This document shows, in pieces, positions 50,359 through 59,027 of a DNA stretch of 64,000 nucleotides (position 1 is its first letter; every line of letters begins with the position of its first letter). The stretch lies in the NCBI RefSeq assembly GCF_001953975.1, contig NZ_MBEJ01000106.1:1-64000 (forward strand), read 5' to 3'. The notes under the pieces are model-generated. The model searched no databases. It worked only from the letters and a program-made list of their open reading frames with translations, and was not told the origin of the DNA. This DNA is from Mycobacterium sp. NS-7484. GTDB taxonomy: Bacteria > Actinomycetota > Actinomycetes > Mycobacteriales > Mycobacteriaceae. A program made the translations under genes and the position numbers.

Positions 50359-51737
50359 GTGCCGCACCCGCAGGAGCGGAGCACCGCGGCCAACGCATCG
50401 ATCGCCGTGCGCCCGGTCGGCCCGGCATTGTTGGAGATCAAGGCGAAGGTGAGCACCCGGCCGCTGTCGTCGGTGACGATGCCGGCCAACGCGTTGGTCC
50501 CGGTCAGTGAGCCGGTCTTGGCGCGCAGCCAACCCGCGGCGTCCCGCCCGGCGGCGGTGTCGAGGTAGCGGTTGGACAGCGTGCCGCTTCCGCCGGCGAT
50601 CGGCAGCAGGTCCACCAGTGGCCGCACCGCCGGCTCGGTGTTGCCCGCCGCGACGCTGACCACCTCGTCGAGAATCCGCGCCGTCAACCGGTCATCGACC
50701 GACAGTCCGCTGGAATCCACCAACTTCACCGCCGACGTGTCGATACCGATGCCCTCGAGTTCGTTCAGCACCGCGTCGACGCCCCCGGCGAAGCTCTGCG
50801 GCCGGTGCTGCACCGCCGCCACCTCGCGGGCGATGGACTCGGCCATCACGTTGTCGGATTCGTTCATCATCTGGCGCAACCGCTCGATCAGCGGCGCCGA
50901 TTGCACCGAGGCGATCTGCCGGCCACCCGAAACCGAGCTGGGCAGCACGGTCACCGCCGACGGGTCCACCCGCAGGGCCACCGCCAGCGCCCGGCCCGCA
51001 TCCAGTGCCGGTGTGGTGGACCGTCTGGACTCGACCGTCGTCGGCTGGGTGCGTCCGCCGTCGAGCATCACCGGTTCCATCGGCGCGATGTCGCCACCGT
51101 CGATGTCGGCGGGGTCCCAGCCCGGCGCCATCGCCGGACCGCTGTACTCGCTGGTGTCCACGCGGACCGCGGTGACGGTGACCCCGCTGCTGCGGACCTG
51201 CTCGGCCAGGTCGCTGATCCGGGCGGCACCCTTGTACCAGGTGTCGATGCCCTCCGGCGCCGCTGAGAGCGTGGTGTCCCCGCCACCCTTCAGCACCACC
51301 AGACCGGGCTGCGAGTCGACGGCCAGGACCGTGGTGGTCAGCCGGGCATCGCGGTCCAGCGCCAGCAGTGCGGCGGCCGTGGTGAGCACCTTGTTGACCG
51401 AGGCCGGCTGCATCGGCACCCCGGAGTTCTGTTCCCACAGTTCGGCACCGGTCTCGGCGTCGGTGATCCGGCCGGTCAGCGCGCCGAGATCGGGGTTGGC
51501 CAGGGCCGGTGCCAGCGCGGCGGCCAGCCCATCGGCGGTCGGAATCGGCGCTGACATGTCCACCGGAATGACGCCCGGGCTGGCGGTCACGAGCGCGGGC
51601 GCGGGCTTGGCGGCCTCGGCACTGCTGGACTGGTGGCCGGTGAGCACTGCGGCGACCGCGACGACGGCCGCAACCAACACCAGGACCACGACGCCAACCG
51701 CCACATGGGTGGACTGCCGCCACCGAGTGGGCCGCAT
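50355..51737 (-). CDS. dacB: D-alanyl-D-alanine carboxypeptidase/endopeptidase DacB (PBP4 type)
   Basis: 460 residues from the ATG at 51737 (TCTCCT-complementary AGGAGA upstream). Single N-terminal membrane anchor or signal at about 11-33. Serine peptidase S13 motifs: SxxK as SVNK (113-116), SDN in MNESDNVMAES, and KTG in RAKTGSLTG near 408. Trims peptidoglycan stem peptides outside the membrane. First gene of dacB-metalloprotease-tilS-hpt; divergent from ppa. Confidence 0.93.
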   Translation of the reverse strand: MRPTRWRQSTHVAVGVVVLVLVAAVVAVAAVLTGHQSSSAEAAKPAPALVTASPGVIPVDMSAPIPTADGLAAALAPALANPDLGALTGRITDAETGAELWEQNSGVPMQPASVNKVLTTAAALLALDRDARLTTTVLAVDSQPGLVVLKGGGDTTLSAAPEGIDTWYKGAARISDLAEQVRSSGVTVTAVRVDTSEYSGPAMAPGWDPADIDGGDIAPMEPVMLDGGRTQPTTVESRRSTTPALDAGRALAVALRVDPSAVTVLPSSVSGGRQIASVQSAPLIERLRQMMNESDNVMAESIAREVAAVQHRPQSFAGGVDAVLNELEGIGIDTSAVKLVDSSGLSVDDRLTARILDEVVSVAAGNTEPAVRPLVDLLPIAGGSGTLSNRYLDTAAGRDAAGWLRAKTGSLTGTNALAGIVTDDSGRVLTFALISNNAGPTGRTAIDALAAVLRSCGCGT

Positions 51738-51864
51738 ATTTCTCCTGCTCTGCCGGTGGTGGGAACGAGCCACCCGTTTAGGCCAGACTATCGCTCGATT
51801 AGGGTTGACCCGCGTCGTCGCCCGACGACCCAAGCCTGACCGCAGATGCGAAGGAGCCGCGACG

Positions 51865-52353
51865 GTGAAGTTCGACGTCGTCATCGAGATCCCGAAGGGT
51901 TCACGCAACAAGTACGAGGTTGACCACGAGACCGGCCGGGTCAAGCTCGACCGCTACCTGTACACCTCGTTCGGCTACCCGACCGATTACGGGTTCTTCG
52001 AGGACACTCTCGGCGAGGACGGCGATCCGCTGGATGCGCTGGTGCTGCTGCCCGAGTCGGTGTTCCCCGGTTGCACCGTCGAGGCCCGCCCGGTCGCGAT
52101 GTTCAAGATGACCGACGAGGCCGGCGGCGACGACAAGCTGCTGTGCGTGCCGGCCGGTGACCCGCGCTGGGATCACATCCAGGATCTCGCCGACGTGCCG
52201 CAGTTCGAGCTCGACGCCATCAAGCACTTCTTCGTGCACTACAAGGACCTCGAGCCGGGCAAGTTCGTCAAGACGGCCGACTGGGTGGGCCGCGAAGAGG
52301 CCGAGGCCGAATTGCAGCGTTCGGTCGAGCGCTTCAAGAACTCCGGGCACTGA
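51865..52353 (+). CDS. ppa: Inorganic pyrophosphatase Ppa
   Basis: 162 residues from the GTG at 51865, with AAGGAG nine bases upstream. Family I signature DGDPLDALVLL with the three metal-binding Asp, and FGYPTDYGFFEDT. His-rich contact HFFVHYKD is as in mycobacterial Ppa. Hydrolyses PPi. The open frame extends far upstream as dacB antisense, which is not coding. Confidence 0.97.
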   Translation: MKFDVVIEIPKGSRNKYEVDHETGRVKLDRYLYTSFGYPTDYGFFEDTLGEDGDPLDALVLLPESVFPGCTVEARPVAMFKMTDEAGGDDKLLCVPAGDPRWDHIQDLADVPQFELDAIKHFFVHYKDLEPGKFVKTADWVGREEAEAELQRSVERFKNSGH

Positions 52354-52422
52354 GCCCGGCTGAACCAGCCTGATTTAGCCCGGTTGTAACACCGGGTAAC
52401 TCCCCTGTGCTCTGGGGCTTTC

Positions 52423-52770
52423 ATGCTTGACCAGGTGTTGATGCATCAGGGCGTGGGACTTGAGGCGTACAACGCATTGCCGGTGCGGCGTGCGGTGCAC
52501 GCCGTCTACGAGTGCTGCTACAGCGTCGTGCTGGCGACCGATCTGGCCGGCGGTCGACCCTATGCCGACCACGACGCACTGTTGCGGCGGGCCGATGCGC
52601 TGCTCTTCAGCTTGGGCGAGGCCTCCATCGACCGCGTGTTGCAGGCATATCCGCATATCGCCGAGCTGGAACCAAACATGGCATCGGTGGTCCGTCACGA
52701 GCTGGTCCGCATCAACCGCGCGCGGCTGGAGCGCATGCTCGGACCTGAGGGCGGCTTCGACAACTGGTGA
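52423..52770 (+). CDS. Short OHCU-decarboxylase-like protein
   Basis: 115 residues. GLEAYNALPVRRAVHAVYECCYS and RPYADHDALLRRADALLFSL align by eye with the N-terminal half of 2-oxo-4-hydroxy-4-carboxy-5-ureidoimidazoline decarboxylase, the last enzyme of urate oxidation to allantoin. The catalytic HPRIG is replaced by YPHIAE and the C-terminal helices are absent, so it is probably inactive or repurposed. The start may be ATG 52423 or ATG 52441. No other urate gene is adjacent. Read in the same direction as the following dehydrogenase. Confidence 0.6.
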   Translation: MLDQVLMHQGVGLEAYNALPVRRAVHAVYECCYSVVLATDLAGGRPYADHDALLRRADALLFSLGEASIDRVLQAYPHIAELEPNMASVVRHELVRINRARLERMLGPEGGFDNW

Positions 52771-52813
52771 GTCGGCAGGCTTACGGTGGCTACATCCCGA
52801 CCGAGGAGTATGT

Positions 52814-53791
52814 GTGCCTGCACCCGATCACGCCCACCGCGTCTTACAGGTGGGCCCGCTCAAACCGTCACTCGCCGAGACCCTGCGCACGGGCTATGAC
52901 GCACTGGTCCTGCCCGACGGGCCCGAGCGCGCAACCTTCCTCCAACAGCACGGCGCGGCAGTCCTGGCGGTGGTGACGTCGGGACGTACCGGGGTGGATG
53001 CACGGCTGATGTCCGCACTGCCGAACCTGGGCGTGGTGGTGAACTTCGGCGTCGGATACGACACGACGGACATCGAGGCTGCCGCCGCACGCCACGTCAT
53101 GGTCAGCAACACCCCCGATGTCCTGAGCGATTGCGTGGCCGACACGGCCGTGGGTTTGTTGATCGACACGATGCGACAGTTCCCGGCCGCCGAACGGTAT
53201 CTACGGGCCGGGCATTGGGCAGCGGTCGGTAATTATCCGCTGACCCACAAGGTTTCGGGCTCGCGCGTGGGCATCATCGGGCTGGGTCGGATCGGCCAGG
53301 CGATCGCCACCCGGTTGGTCGCCTTCGGCTGCCCGATCAGTTATCACAACCGGCGTGTGGTCACCGACTCCCCTTATCCCTATGTTTCGTCCGCCGTCGA
53401 GTTGGCGCGCCAGGTCGACGTCCTGATCATCGCCGCGGCGGGCGGCAGCGGGACACGCCACCTCGTCGACCGGAAGGTGCTCGACGCGCTGGGACCCGAC
53501 GGCTACCTGATCAACATCGCCCGCGGCAGCATCGTCGACGAACAGGCGCTCGTCGAGGCACTGACCGACGGCCGGCTGGCCGGCGCCGGGCTCGACGTGT
53601 TCACCGACGAACCCCACGTGCCCGAGGCGCTGCTGGGCCTGGACAACGTGGTGTTGCTGCCCCACGTCGGGAGCGGGACGGTGGAGACCCGGGCCGCCAT
53701 GGAGGCACTGACCCTGGCCAACCTGGACAAGTTCCTCGAATCCGGAGAACTGGTGACGCCGGTGCCGTTGCCCGCGGCATCACGTACCTAG
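52814..53791 (+). CDS. D-isomer-specific 2-hydroxyacid dehydrogenase
   Basis: 325 residues from the GTG at 52814, preceded by GAGGAG. NAD-binding motif VGIIGLGRIGQAIA; catalytic Arg in NIARGSIVDE, Glu in DVFTDEPHVPE and His in LLPHVGSGT. The N-terminal catalytic domain VVNFGVGYDTTDIEAA is of glyoxylate/hydroxypyruvate reductase type. Substrate not determined. The stop is 3 bases from the convergent membrane protein gene. Confidence 0.92.
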   Translation: MPAPDHAHRVLQVGPLKPSLAETLRTGYDALVLPDGPERATFLQQHGAAVLAVVTSGRTGVDARLMSALPNLGVVVNFGVGYDTTDIEAAAARHVMVSNTPDVLSDCVADTAVGLLIDTMRQFPAAERYLRAGHWAAVGNYPLTHKVSGSRVGIIGLGRIGQAIATRLVAFGCPISYHNRRVVTDSPYPYVSSAVELARQVDVLIIAAAGGSGTRHLVDRKVLDALGPDGYLINIARGSIVDEQALVEALTDGRLAGAGLDVFTDEPHVPEALLGLDNVVLLPHVGSGTVETRAAMEALTLANLDKFLESGELVTPVPLPAASRT

Positions 53792-53794
53792 GCT

Positions 53795-54208
53795 TCACGT
53801 ACCTGGTCGTGCCGAGTCATGCGCGCCGACGCCGGAGGTCCGGACCAGCACCGACAGCACCACGGCGGCCAGCAGCAGCGCCGGAACGTCGCCCAACAGG
53901 TGGCCCATGTGGTGGCCGCTGCCGAAGGACTGCACGGCCATGATGGCCGCATGCACGACGCTCGATGCGACCGTGAACCAGATCAGGCTGAGGTTGGCCG
54001 CAAGCCGTCGCGCCGCGTTCCAGAGAAACAGCCCGAGCGTCACGTACAACCCGACGATCATCATGAAGTAGTCGGACTCGTACGGTGCGCCGTGATGCCA
54101 GGCCCACCCGGCCGGCCACACCACGGCCAGCGGATAGAGCAGGATCATCACCGCGCCGAACACGACGAGCGCGATCTGGAGAAGCCGGTAGCTGCGTGAA
54201 GGTGCCAT
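53795..54208 (-). CDS. Four-span membrane protein (DUF6632-like)
   Basis: 137 residues from the ATG at 54208 with TAGGAGG upstream. Four hydrophobic segments: IALVVFGAVMILLYPLAVVW, YFMMIVGLYVTLGLFLWNA, LSLIWFTVASSVVHAAIM and ALLLAAVVLSVLV. A His-rich loop FGSGHHMGH precedes the last span. Function unknown. Confidence 0.75.
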   Translation of the reverse strand: MAPSRSYRLLQIALVVFGAVMILLYPLAVVWPAGWAWHHGAPYESDYFMMIVGLYVTLGLFLWNAARRLAANLSLIWFTVASSVVHAAIMAVQSFGSGHHMGHLLGDVPALLLAAVVLSVLVRTSGVGAHDSARPGT

Positions 54209-54390
54209 GGCCCCGCCTCCTAGGAGTGGAACCTCCAGCATCGCACTGCCGACCGTCACCACGTGGGCTGATGGAGCAGGTGGAGCGCGGTCCGTCGGTG
54301 ATTCGTCTGGGCCCACAGTGGCAGAAGGGCGACACCCCGCTAGTATTTGTCGACGTCTCCAGAGGCGCACGGATCACGTCGGAGGTGACG

Positions 54391-54753
54391 ATGAATAGCC
54401 AACCGGACCCGGCAAGCTGCTCGGTGGAAGAGAGCCGCGTCGGAGAGGTGAGTGTGGTGGCAGTGGCCGGCACGGTCGACATGCTCACCGCACCCAAACT
54501 CGAAGAGGCGATCGGTGCTGCCGCCAAGAGCTCGCCGTCGGCCGTGGTTGTCGATTTGAGTGCCGTGGAATTCCTGGCATCGGCCGGGATGGGAGTGTTG
54601 GTTGCCGCACGGGAAGAACTGGGCGACGCTGTGCGGTTCGCCGTCGTCGCCGACGGCCCGGCCACCAGCCGCCCGCTCAAATTGGTCGGAATCGCCGAAG
54701 TCGTAGATCTTTTCGCGACGCTCGACGAGGCTTTGGCCGCATTGAAGACATAA
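54391..54753 (+). CDS. STAS-domain anti-sigma factor antagonist
   Basis: 120 residues from the ATG at 54391 behind GGAGG. SpoIIAA/RsbV fold: VVAVAGTVDMLTAPKLEEAI and VVDLSAVEFLASAGMGVLV, with the phosphorylatable Ser at 64 (ASAGMG). Expected to bind the HATPase anti-sigma factor encoded 33 bases downstream and be switched by phosphorylation, with the PP2C phosphatase at 57217 as reverse enzyme. A TAGTAT -10-like hexamer is at about 54340. Confidence 0.9.
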   Translation: MNSQPDPASCSVEESRVGEVSVVAVAGTVDMLTAPKLEEAIGAAAKSSPSAVVVDLSAVEFLASAGMGVLVAAREELGDAVRFAVVADGPATSRPLKLVGIAEVVDLFATLDEALAALKT

Positions 54754-54786
54754 GACCGGCGAAAACGGGGTAGCCAGCAGGTCGAC

Positions 54787-55230
54787 ATGACAGACGCAGG
54801 CCAGACAGCACACTTCACGAAAAACGTCACCGCCGCAGCAGAAACCGCGGCGCTGATACGCCGTGAGTTCTCCAGCTGGCTGAGCACGCACCTCGATCTC
54901 GACCCGACCAAGGCCAGCGACGTCGTGCTGGCCGTGAACGAGGCCCTGGCCAACGCCGCGGAGTTCGCCTACGTCAACGCCCCGGCGCCCGGTGCGATGC
55001 ACGTCGAGGCCGACTATGACGAGGACACAGCTGTACTGACGGTCACCGTCGCCGATGAGGGTCAGTGGCGGATCGCCGAGACCGACCACAAGAACCCGGC
55101 GCGGGGCCGCGGCATCCCGCTGATGCGCGCGCTCACCGACCGGGCTGTGATCGACTCGAACCACTCAGGCACCAAGGTGCGCCTGCAGTGGGATCACATC
55201 CGTCAGAACTGCGGAAGCCGCACCACCTGA
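54787..55230 (+). CDS. RsbW-like anti-sigma factor/serine kinase (HATPase_c)
   Basis: 147 residues. GHKL-ATPase motifs: N box VLAVNEALANAAEFAY (Asn51, Asn56), G1 VADEGQW, and G2 ARGRGIPLMRALTD. Binds and silences an alternative sigma factor and phosphorylates the STAS antagonist. The cognate sigma gene is not in the window. The 3' end overlaps the convergent response-regulator gene by 28 bp. Confidence 0.9.
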   Translation: MTDAGQTAHFTKNVTAAAETAALIRREFSSWLSTHLDLDPTKASDVVLAVNEALANAAEFAYVNAPAPGAMHVEADYDEDTAVLTVTVADEGQWRIAETDHKNPARGRGIPLMRALTDRAVIDSNHSGTKVRLQWDHIRQNCGSRTT

Positions 55231-55646
55231 ACGAAGAACTCGTCGATCTGGCGGACCGCACTCATGAACTGGTCCAGGTCGACAGGCTTGGTGACGTAGG
55301 CATTCGCGTGCAGCTTGTAGCTACGCAGGATGTCCTCTTCGGCCGATGACGTGGTGAGCACCACGATCGGGATGTGGCACAGGTCGGCGTCGGACTTGAT
55401 CTTCTCCAACAGCTGGCGGCCGTCGTATTTGGGCAGGTTGAGATCCAGCAGGATCAGGTCCGGCCGCGGCGCATCTTCGAAAGCACCCCGCCGATACAGG
55501 AAGTCGAGCCCTTCCTCACCGTCGCGCGCCACATGCAGGTTGTTCTTGATCTTGTTGTGTTCGAACGCTTCCCGGGTGATCAGTTCGTCACCCGGGTCAT
55601 CCTCGACCAACAGGATGTCGATGGCGCGGCTTTCCGATGAGGTCAT
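55203..55646 (-). CDS. Single-domain CheY-like response regulator
   Basis: 147 residues, receiver domain only. Acidic pocket LLVEDDPGD, phospho-acceptor Asp68 in LILLDLNLPKYDG, Thr/Ser in VVLTTSSAEE, and Lys in AYVTKPVDLDQF. Resembles the Rcp1 type that pairs with phytochrome-like kinases. Overlaps the kinase stop by four bases (ATGA) and lies last in the phosphatase-kinase-regulator operon. Confidence 0.93.
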   Translation of the reverse strand: MTSSESRAIDILLVEDDPGDELITREAFEHNKIKNNLHVARDGEEGLDFLYRRGAFEDAPRPDLILLDLNLPKYDGRQLLEKIKSDADLCHIPIVVLTTSSAEEDILRSYKLHANAYVTKPVDLDQFMSAVRQIDEFFVQVVRLPQF

Positions 55647-57220
55647 TCAGGGCTTCCTTCCAGCTGGGGTTGCAGAACAGCGTTGGGCACCGTCGTCGGT
55701 GTGACGGGCAGGGTGAACATGAACCGGGTGCCGCCGGTGTAGGACGTGTCGATCCAGATCGACCCGCCGTGGTGCTCGACGATCTTCTTACACAGCGCGA
55801 GTCCGATGCCGGTGCCGGTGAAGGCATCTCGACCGTGCAGACGCTGAAAAATCACGAAAACCTTGTCCACGAACTCGTCGGCGATGCCGATCCCGTTGTC
55901 CGAGACACTGAGTACCCACTGATCGGCGAATTCACCGGTACCTTCGGCGCATTCGATGACGATCCGCGGCGTCGCACCGTCGCGGCGGAACTTCACCGCG
56001 TTGCCGATCAGGTTCTGCCACAGCATCGCCATCAGCGTGGGGTCGCCGTCGATCTCGGGTAGCGGCTCGGCGGGTCGCTCGATTTGCGCGCCGGACTCCT
56101 CGATCCCGGCGGTCAGGTTGTTCAGCGCCACGTCGAGCGCGTCGTTGAGGTTCACCTCGGTGTGTGTGGCGTTGAGCCGGCCCACCCGGGAGAACGTCAG
56201 CAGGTCGTTGATGAGGACCTGCATGCGCTTGGCACCGTCGACGGCGAATCCGATGTACTCGGCGCCCCGCTCGTCGAGTTTGTCGCCGTAGCGTTTCTCC
56301 AGCAGCTGGCAGAACGAGGCGACCTTGCGCAGCGGCTCCTGCAGATCGTGCGACGCCACGTAGGCGAACTGCTCCAGTTCGGCGTTGGAGCGGCGCAATT
56401 CGTCGGCTTGCTGATCCAGGGCCTCCTGCGCCGACCGCGAGGCCTCGAGTTCCTCGACCACCCGCTGCCGCATGTCCTCGACGTCGGCGGCGATGGCACG
56501 AATATCTTTGGGGCCCTTCACCGCAATGCGCTCGGAGAAGTGGCCCTCGGTGATCCTGCGGCACGAGGCGGCCAACGCGGCCAGCGGCCCGGTGACCGCG
56601 CTGTGCACCAGGATGGTCATCAGGATCGCCACGGCGAAGAAGGCCACGATCATGGCGATCACGACCTTGTCCCGCCATTGCCGGACATGGCTCATCTCAT
56701 CGACACTGGCTTGCCTGGCCTTGCCCAGGTTGTCGTTCTGAATGTCGAACAACCCACGCAGCCGGTCGAATTCCGCCTTCCCGCGATCTGCGGTACTGGC
56801 GTCCACGATCGCGGGGTCGCCCACTCTGACACTGGCGATCAGCGGCTCGGCATAGGTGGACCGCCAGGCCGCAGCGGCCTTTTCGATCACATCCAGATCG
56901 GTCAACAGATGATCGTGGCCGGCCAGGTAGCCCCGCATCTCGGCGGCGGCCTCGGATTCGGCCCGCTGTCCATCGCCGTACGGGTCGAGGAATCGGGGGT
57001 CGGCGGCGATGGCGTAGCCCCGCACGGCCGTCTCCTGATCCCGCAGCGCCGCCTGCAGCTGGTAGGCGGCCACCCGGGCGGGCTGGATGTTGTCGATCAG
57101 TTCACGGGACACCGCATCAGTGCGGCTCACCAGGCTGATCCCGGCGATCGCGCCGGCCAGCACGATCACGCACATCGCGAACACGAGTAGGTTCTGCCAA
57201 CCTTGCACCGTCAGTCTCAT
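55643..57220 (-). CDS. Sensor histidine kinase with CHASE3 and HAMP domains
   Basis: 525 residues. Membrane spans at about 11-31 and 186-206 flank a CHASE3 extracytoplasmic domain (LRDQETAVRGYAIAADPRFL). HAMP at about 207-260, a coiled coil, the phospho-acceptor His291 in YVASHDLQEPLRKV, N box NLIGNAVKF, and G boxes SVSDNGIGIADEF and TGTGIGLALCKKIV. The H-box is of bacteriophytochrome type, but no photosensory domain is present. Overlaps its neighbours by four bases on each side. Confidence 0.94.
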   Translation of the reverse strand: MRLTVQGWQNLLVFAMCVIVLAGAIAGISLVSRTDAVSRELIDNIQPARVAAYQLQAALRDQETAVRGYAIAADPRFLDPYGDGQRAESEAAAEMRGYLAGHDHLLTDLDVIEKAAAAWRSTYAEPLIASVRVGDPAIVDASTADRGKAEFDRLRGLFDIQNDNLGKARQASVDEMSHVRQWRDKVVIAMIVAFFAVAILMTILVHSAVTGPLAALAASCRRITEGHFSERIAVKGPKDIRAIAADVEDMRQRVVEELEASRSAQEALDQQADELRRSNAELEQFAYVASHDLQEPLRKVASFCQLLEKRYGDKLDERGAEYIGFAVDGAKRMQVLINDLLTFSRVGRLNATHTEVNLNDALDVALNNLTAGIEESGAQIERPAEPLPEIDGDPTLMAMLWQNLIGNAVKFRRDGATPRIVIECAEGTGEFADQWVLSVSDNGIGIADEFVDKVFVIFQRLHGRDAFTGTGIGLALCKKIVEHHGGSIWIDTSYTGGTRFMFTLPVTPTTVPNAVLQPQLEGSPE

Positions 57221-58437
57221 CGCAGTGAGCGTTCCACTCTGATCATCGCGATGTCGTCACTGAGGCCCCCGTACGGACGGGCGCGGGATTCGACTTCGGC
57301 GATCAGCGCACCGACGAACTCACGACCGGGCCGGGCCGCCTGTGTTCTCGCCAGCTCGAGAAGGCCCTGTTCACCGAGACGGCGGCCGCCGGGCCCGGCA
57401 TGACCCTCGAACAATCCGTCGGTGAGCAACACCAGGCCGTGTCCTTTCGGCAGTTCCAATCGGTCGACCGGCCACTCGCTGGCACCCAGGCCCAGCGCGG
57501 AACCGGCCGTGGGCTCGATCCATTCCACCGTGCCCGGTGCGTGTACCAACAGACCGGGATGGCCGGCGCGGACGACGTCATACTGCCCGGTCTCGGGATC
57601 CAGCGCCACGCTGAGCAGCGTGGCGAAGATTCCGGGTCCGGGGCGTTCGGTGGTCAGAACTCGGTCCAGTTGCCGCATCCGCGCGTTACCCCGAAGCCCG
57701 GCGAATGTCAGTGCCCGCCAACCGATGCGCAGCGCCACCCCGAGTGCGGCCTCGTCGGGTCCGTGGCCCGCCACGTCGCCCATCATCACGTGGACGGTCC
57801 CGTCGGACGTCTGCACGATGTCGTAGAAATCCCCGCCCAACAAGGCATCTCGCCGGCTCGGCAGGGATTGGGTGACGACCTCGACACCCGGATCCTCCAA
57901 GAGCAACGCCGAGGGCAGCAGACCCCGCTCAAGCCGGGCGTTTTCGCGCTCACGCAGCTGGCTGGCGTGCAGGTCCACCGCCGTGAGCTCGGCGCGTTTG
58001 CGTTCGATCGAATACACCACGGCCCGGCGCAGCATCTCCGGATCGACCCGGCCCTTGACGAGGTAGTCCTGTGCGCCCGAGGCGACCGCCGAGACACCGA
58101 AGTGCTCGTCGTTCAAACCGGTGAGCACGATGATCGGAACCGTGGGGTCGAGCCGGCCCAGCCGGTGCAGGGCGTCAATGCCCTCGGCGTCAGGCAGATT
58201 CAGGTCCAGCAGTACGCAGTCCGGGCGGGACTCGACGATCGCCTGCTCGGCAGATGCCATGGACTGCACCCACATCAGGTCGATGTCGGCGGTGTCGGCG
58301 ACATCGGCGATCTGTTCTTCGACCAACAATGCGTCGCCGCGGTCGTCCTCGACCAACAACAACGACAAGCGGCGCCCGCCTGCTCGCGGGCCGAAGCCGG
58401 CGAGGGTCGCAGAAGGGTACGGCTGTTCCGCGCGCAT
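57217..58437 (-). CDS. REC-PP2C (SpoIIE/RsbU-type) serine phosphatase
   Basis: 406 residues. The N-terminal receiver domain (about 24-145) has acidic pocket LLLVEDDRGDA and phospho-acceptor Asp78 in VLLDLNLPD. After a short coiled coil comes a PP2C domain with GGDFYD, MGDVAGHGPD and GLSDDIAMIRV metal-binding motifs. Expected to dephosphorylate a STAS antagonist in response to the kinase encoded downstream, bridging two-component signalling to partner switching. First gene of this minus-strand operon; a 10-bp inverted repeat lies in its promoter region. Confidence 0.93.
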   Translation of the reverse strand: MRAEQPYPSATLAGFGPRAGGRRLSLLLVEDDRGDALLVEEQIADVADTADIDLMWVQSMASAEQAIVESRPDCVLLDLNLPDAEGIDALHRLGRLDPTVPIIVLTGLNDEHFGVSAVASGAQDYLVKGRVDPEMLRRAVVYSIERKRAELTAVDLHASQLRERENARLERGLLPSALLLEDPGVEVVTQSLPSRRDALLGGDFYDIVQTSDGTVHVMMGDVAGHGPDEAALGVALRIGWRALTFAGLRGNARMRQLDRVLTTERPGPGIFATLLSVALDPETGQYDVVRAGHPGLLVHAPGTVEWIEPTAGSALGLGASEWPVDRLELPKGHGLVLLTDGLFEGHAGPGGRRLGEQGLLELARTQAARPGREFVGALIAEVESRARPYGGLSDDIAMIRVERSLR

Positions 58438-58501
58438 GGGATCACGTCCTTACTCACTGAGGCCACCCCGGTCGCGCTGACCTCTGCTTTAGTGACGACG
58501 T

Positions 58502-58539
58502 GATTGAGAATACCTATGCGCAGACGTCAATTCTCAATC
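58502..58539. promoter_or_regulatory. Inverted repeat upstream of the REC-PP2C phosphatase gene
   Basis: GATTGAGAAT (58502-58511) and ATTCTCAATC (58530-58539) form a perfect 10-bp inverted repeat with an 18-base spacer, AT-rich against a GC-rich background. It is 64 bp or more upstream of the phosphatase start. It may be an operator for the signalling operon or a hairpin ending the gene at 58553, which faces it. Confidence 0.45.
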
Positions 58540-58552
58540 CGCCCATCCAAGA

Positions 58553-58963
58553 TCACGACGCGCGGGCCGCAGAGCGCAGGCGCAGGCGTCGCAACACGTC
58601 GCCGCCGAGCCCCCGCGGATCGGGATCCGGGCCGGTCGGGATCAGTGTGACGCCGTCGGCCACGCCGGCCGCCTCGATGTCGGCGATCAACCCGGTCAAC
58701 CCGTCAATCGTCCCGACGTACCGCACACCGGGCGCTGAACCGTCGTCCGAACCCGCCACCGTGAGACTGCAGCGGGCCGAGCGGTAATCCGCGGCCACCG
58801 CGACGGACACGTCCAAGATCACCGAGACGGCGTCGTCCTCCGATTTGAGGCCGGACGAGAGCCGGCGCGCCTGGGCCAGATCGGGCGCCGAGATCCGTGT
58901 CGTGGGCCGGCCGCCGTCGGTCAGCTCGGTCCAGTCCCCTGCTTCCACCACAAATATCCGCAC
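58553..58963 (-). CDS. Hypothetical protein
   Basis: 136 residues, not recognised with certainty. No signal peptide or membrane span. The middle part has alternating strands (VSVILDVSVAVAADYRSARC), and VRYVGTIDGLTGLIADIEAA followed by DGVTLIPTGPDP resembles the C-terminal end of luciferase-like monooxygenases. Stands alone between the signalling operon and terC, on the minus strand. Confidence 0.65.
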   Translation of the reverse strand: MRIFVVEAGDWTELTDGGRPTTRISAPDLAQARRLSSGLKSEDDAVSVILDVSVAVAADYRSARCSLTVAGSDDGSAPGVRYVGTIDGLTGLIADIEAAGVADGVTLIPTGPDPDPRGLGGDVLRRLRLRSAARAS

Positions 58964-59027
58964 TCCGGCGACGCTAGGCCACCGCCGGGCGTCGGCCCAT
59001 GGTTGTGCTCAGCGGAAGTTCAAAGGA

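Noticed and set aside
50572..51864. Long upstream extension of the ppa reading frame
   Set aside because: It is dacB antisense; ppa has a proper GTG with AAGGAG at 51865 and the family N-terminus there.
52354..52422. Possible terminator after ppa
   Set aside because: The CCCGGT-ACCGGG stem (52379-52396) is only 6 bp and no T-run follows, so it cannot be supported.
54085..54390. Upstream extension of the STAS gene frame
   Set aside because: It runs antisense through the membrane protein gene; GGAGG and the family N-terminus place the start at 54391.
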